From NCBI RefSeq assembly GCF_003335675.1, contig NZ_QPHL01000010.1, forward strand, positions 62,001 through 126,000: a DNA stretch of 64,000 bases. Direction: 5' to 3'. The stretch is from Winogradskyella sp. KYW1333 (lineage in GTDB: Bacteria > Bacteroidota > Bacteroidia > Flavobacteriales > Flavobacteriaceae). A model generated the notes under the pieces. That model searched no databases and had not been told where the DNA came from. It saw only the letters and a program-made list of their open reading frames with translations. The position numbers were made by a program, and so were the translations under genes. Below are positions 63,513 to 64,000 of the stretch, piece by piece. Numbering within the stretch: position 1 is the first letter of the stretch; each line of letters opens with the position of its first letter.

Positions 63513-64000
63513 TTATTGATACTTTCGTTTCTCGTTCTTGTCCCAAAGTCCCCAATAGGCACCTACATCACCTTCTGCATCGATTTTCCAGGATTCATCA
63601 AAGGCAGAGAAATAAAATATCTCTATATTTTCCTCTTGAGACCATTTTTGGGTATTATTGAAGTACTTTATGGCGTTCTCCTCTGATGGAAATGCACCAT
63701 GTAATGGCGTCCCCTGACTTGGCCAACCCGTCTCGGTAATAACCACTCGTTTTCCATGACCTGCACGTTTGGCCCTATTATACATGTCTTTCATATATAT
63801 TAGAGAATAATCAAGGTCACAGCCCTCCCAGAACGGATAACAGTTTGCCAATATAATATCACAGGCTTCTGTGACAGCTGGCCTTTCTTCGAACTCGTAA
63901 TAGGCATCTACATAGCCTACAGGTATATCTAGTTCTTTTATTGAAGTCTTAACATAATGCAATTTTTCAAGTAGTTGTGCTTCGGTTAAATCTCCTCTAT
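63513..64000 (-). CDS. Glycoside hydrolase family 17 beta-1,3-glucanase (partial, 5' end outside window)
   Basis: The frame stays open through the window edge; 162 residues are visible, starting RGDLTEAQLLEKLHYVKTSI. A TTG at 63960-63962 is not the real start. The GH17 nucleophile-region motif VVITETGWPSQGTPLHGAFP is clear, with Glu as the nucleophile, and the end YFSAFDESWKIDAEGDVGAY matches the GH17 terminal TIM-barrel strand. The remainder of the barrel, including the acid/base Glu, is outside the window. Typically attacks laminarin-type beta-1,3-glucans. It lies 83 bases from the FG-GAP/UnbV gene and reads in the same direction. Confidence 0.9.
   Translation of the reverse strand, partial: RGDLTEAQLLEKLHYVKTSIKELDIPVGYVDAYYEFEERPAVTEACDIILANCYPFWEGCDLDYSLIYMKDMYNRAKRAGHGKRVVITETGWPSQGTPLHGAFPSEENAIKYFNNTQKWSQEENIEIFYFSAFDESWKIDAEGDVGAYWGLWDKNEKRKYQ

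Noticed and set aside
63513..63962. Start of the GH17 gene at 63962 (149 residues)
   Set aside because: That codon is TTG and the same frame continues open to the window edge with matching sequence (RGDLTEAQLLEKL), so the gene is truncated by the window and not short.
1..64000. CRISPR array, prophage, transposon, toxin-antitoxin or defence system
   Set aside because: No regularly spaced repeats, integrase, transposase or phage genes seen; gene content is uniform and housekeeping-like.

Overview
The window is a gene-dense, AT-rich stretch of a Flavobacteriaceae (Bacteroidota) chromosome, probably from a marine relative of Winogradskyella or Psychroserpens (the genus is a guess). Evidence: three secreted proteins with type IX secretion (T9SS) C-terminal sorting domains, the gliding-motility ATPase GldA, GLPGLI-family proteins, TAnnTTTG-type -7 promoter elements, K+-dependent membrane pyrophosphatase and FG-GAP/UnbV lipoproteins. 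I see no tRNA, rRNA, IS element, prophage or CRISPR array, and no gene-free gap above 300 bases. The first and last genes are cut by the window edges.

Layout. 1-1790: ECF sigma factor, anti-sigma-like membrane protein and a coiled-coil exported protein, preceded by an ECF-type promoter. 1849-2826: polyprenyl diphosphate synthase. 3001-4446: T9SS cargo. 4491-9731: rlmN, queA, then rsgA-dtd-mazG-like-aroA. 10337-14407: aromatic amino acid operon (pheA, aminotransferase, tyrA, DAHP synthase/chorismate mutase) behind an aromatic-rich leader peptide and terminator. 14543-17263: gldA, a GIN-domain lipoprotein and a PagL-like outer membrane protein. 17348-18720: metK behind a SAM-II-type riboswitch. 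18767-27257: an outer membrane barrel protein, three tandem GLPGLI proteins and a small exported protein, divergent from a histidine kinase/response regulator pair whose regulator has Glu at the phosphoacceptor position. 27323-32408: exported hypothetical protein, deoxynucleoside kinase, App1-like phosphatase, S9 peptidase. 32476-35498: membrane and soluble pyrophosphatases. 35638-41179: DUF5686 protein, pdhB, and divergent etfBA with a 20-bp palindrome at its promoter. 41327-47670: bifunctional nuclease, CNT nucleoside transporter with an extra N-terminal domain, thyA, glycogen-binding protein, a 2TM-dihydrofolate reductase fusion, fabD, lspA. 47673-52966: amidohydrolase, galE, DegT aminotransferase, Kdo transferase, Ala-rich lipoprotein. 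53006-64000: LacI regulator, DUF255 thioredoxin-fold protein, two T9SS proteins, a large FG-GAP/UnbV lipoprotein and a GH17 glucanase, which look like the edge of a beta-glucan utilisation locus.

Most genes are housekeeping. The most interesting signals are regulatory or architectural: the Phe/Tyr attenuator before pheA; the metK riboswitch with a mutually exclusive alternative pairing; the GLPGLI/outer-membrane/two-component cluster with its altered regulator; the A12 homopolymer at the junction of the 2TM-DHFR fusion, where slippage in either direction would release a 2TM-only protein; and a strongly structured leader before the bifunctional nuclease gene.
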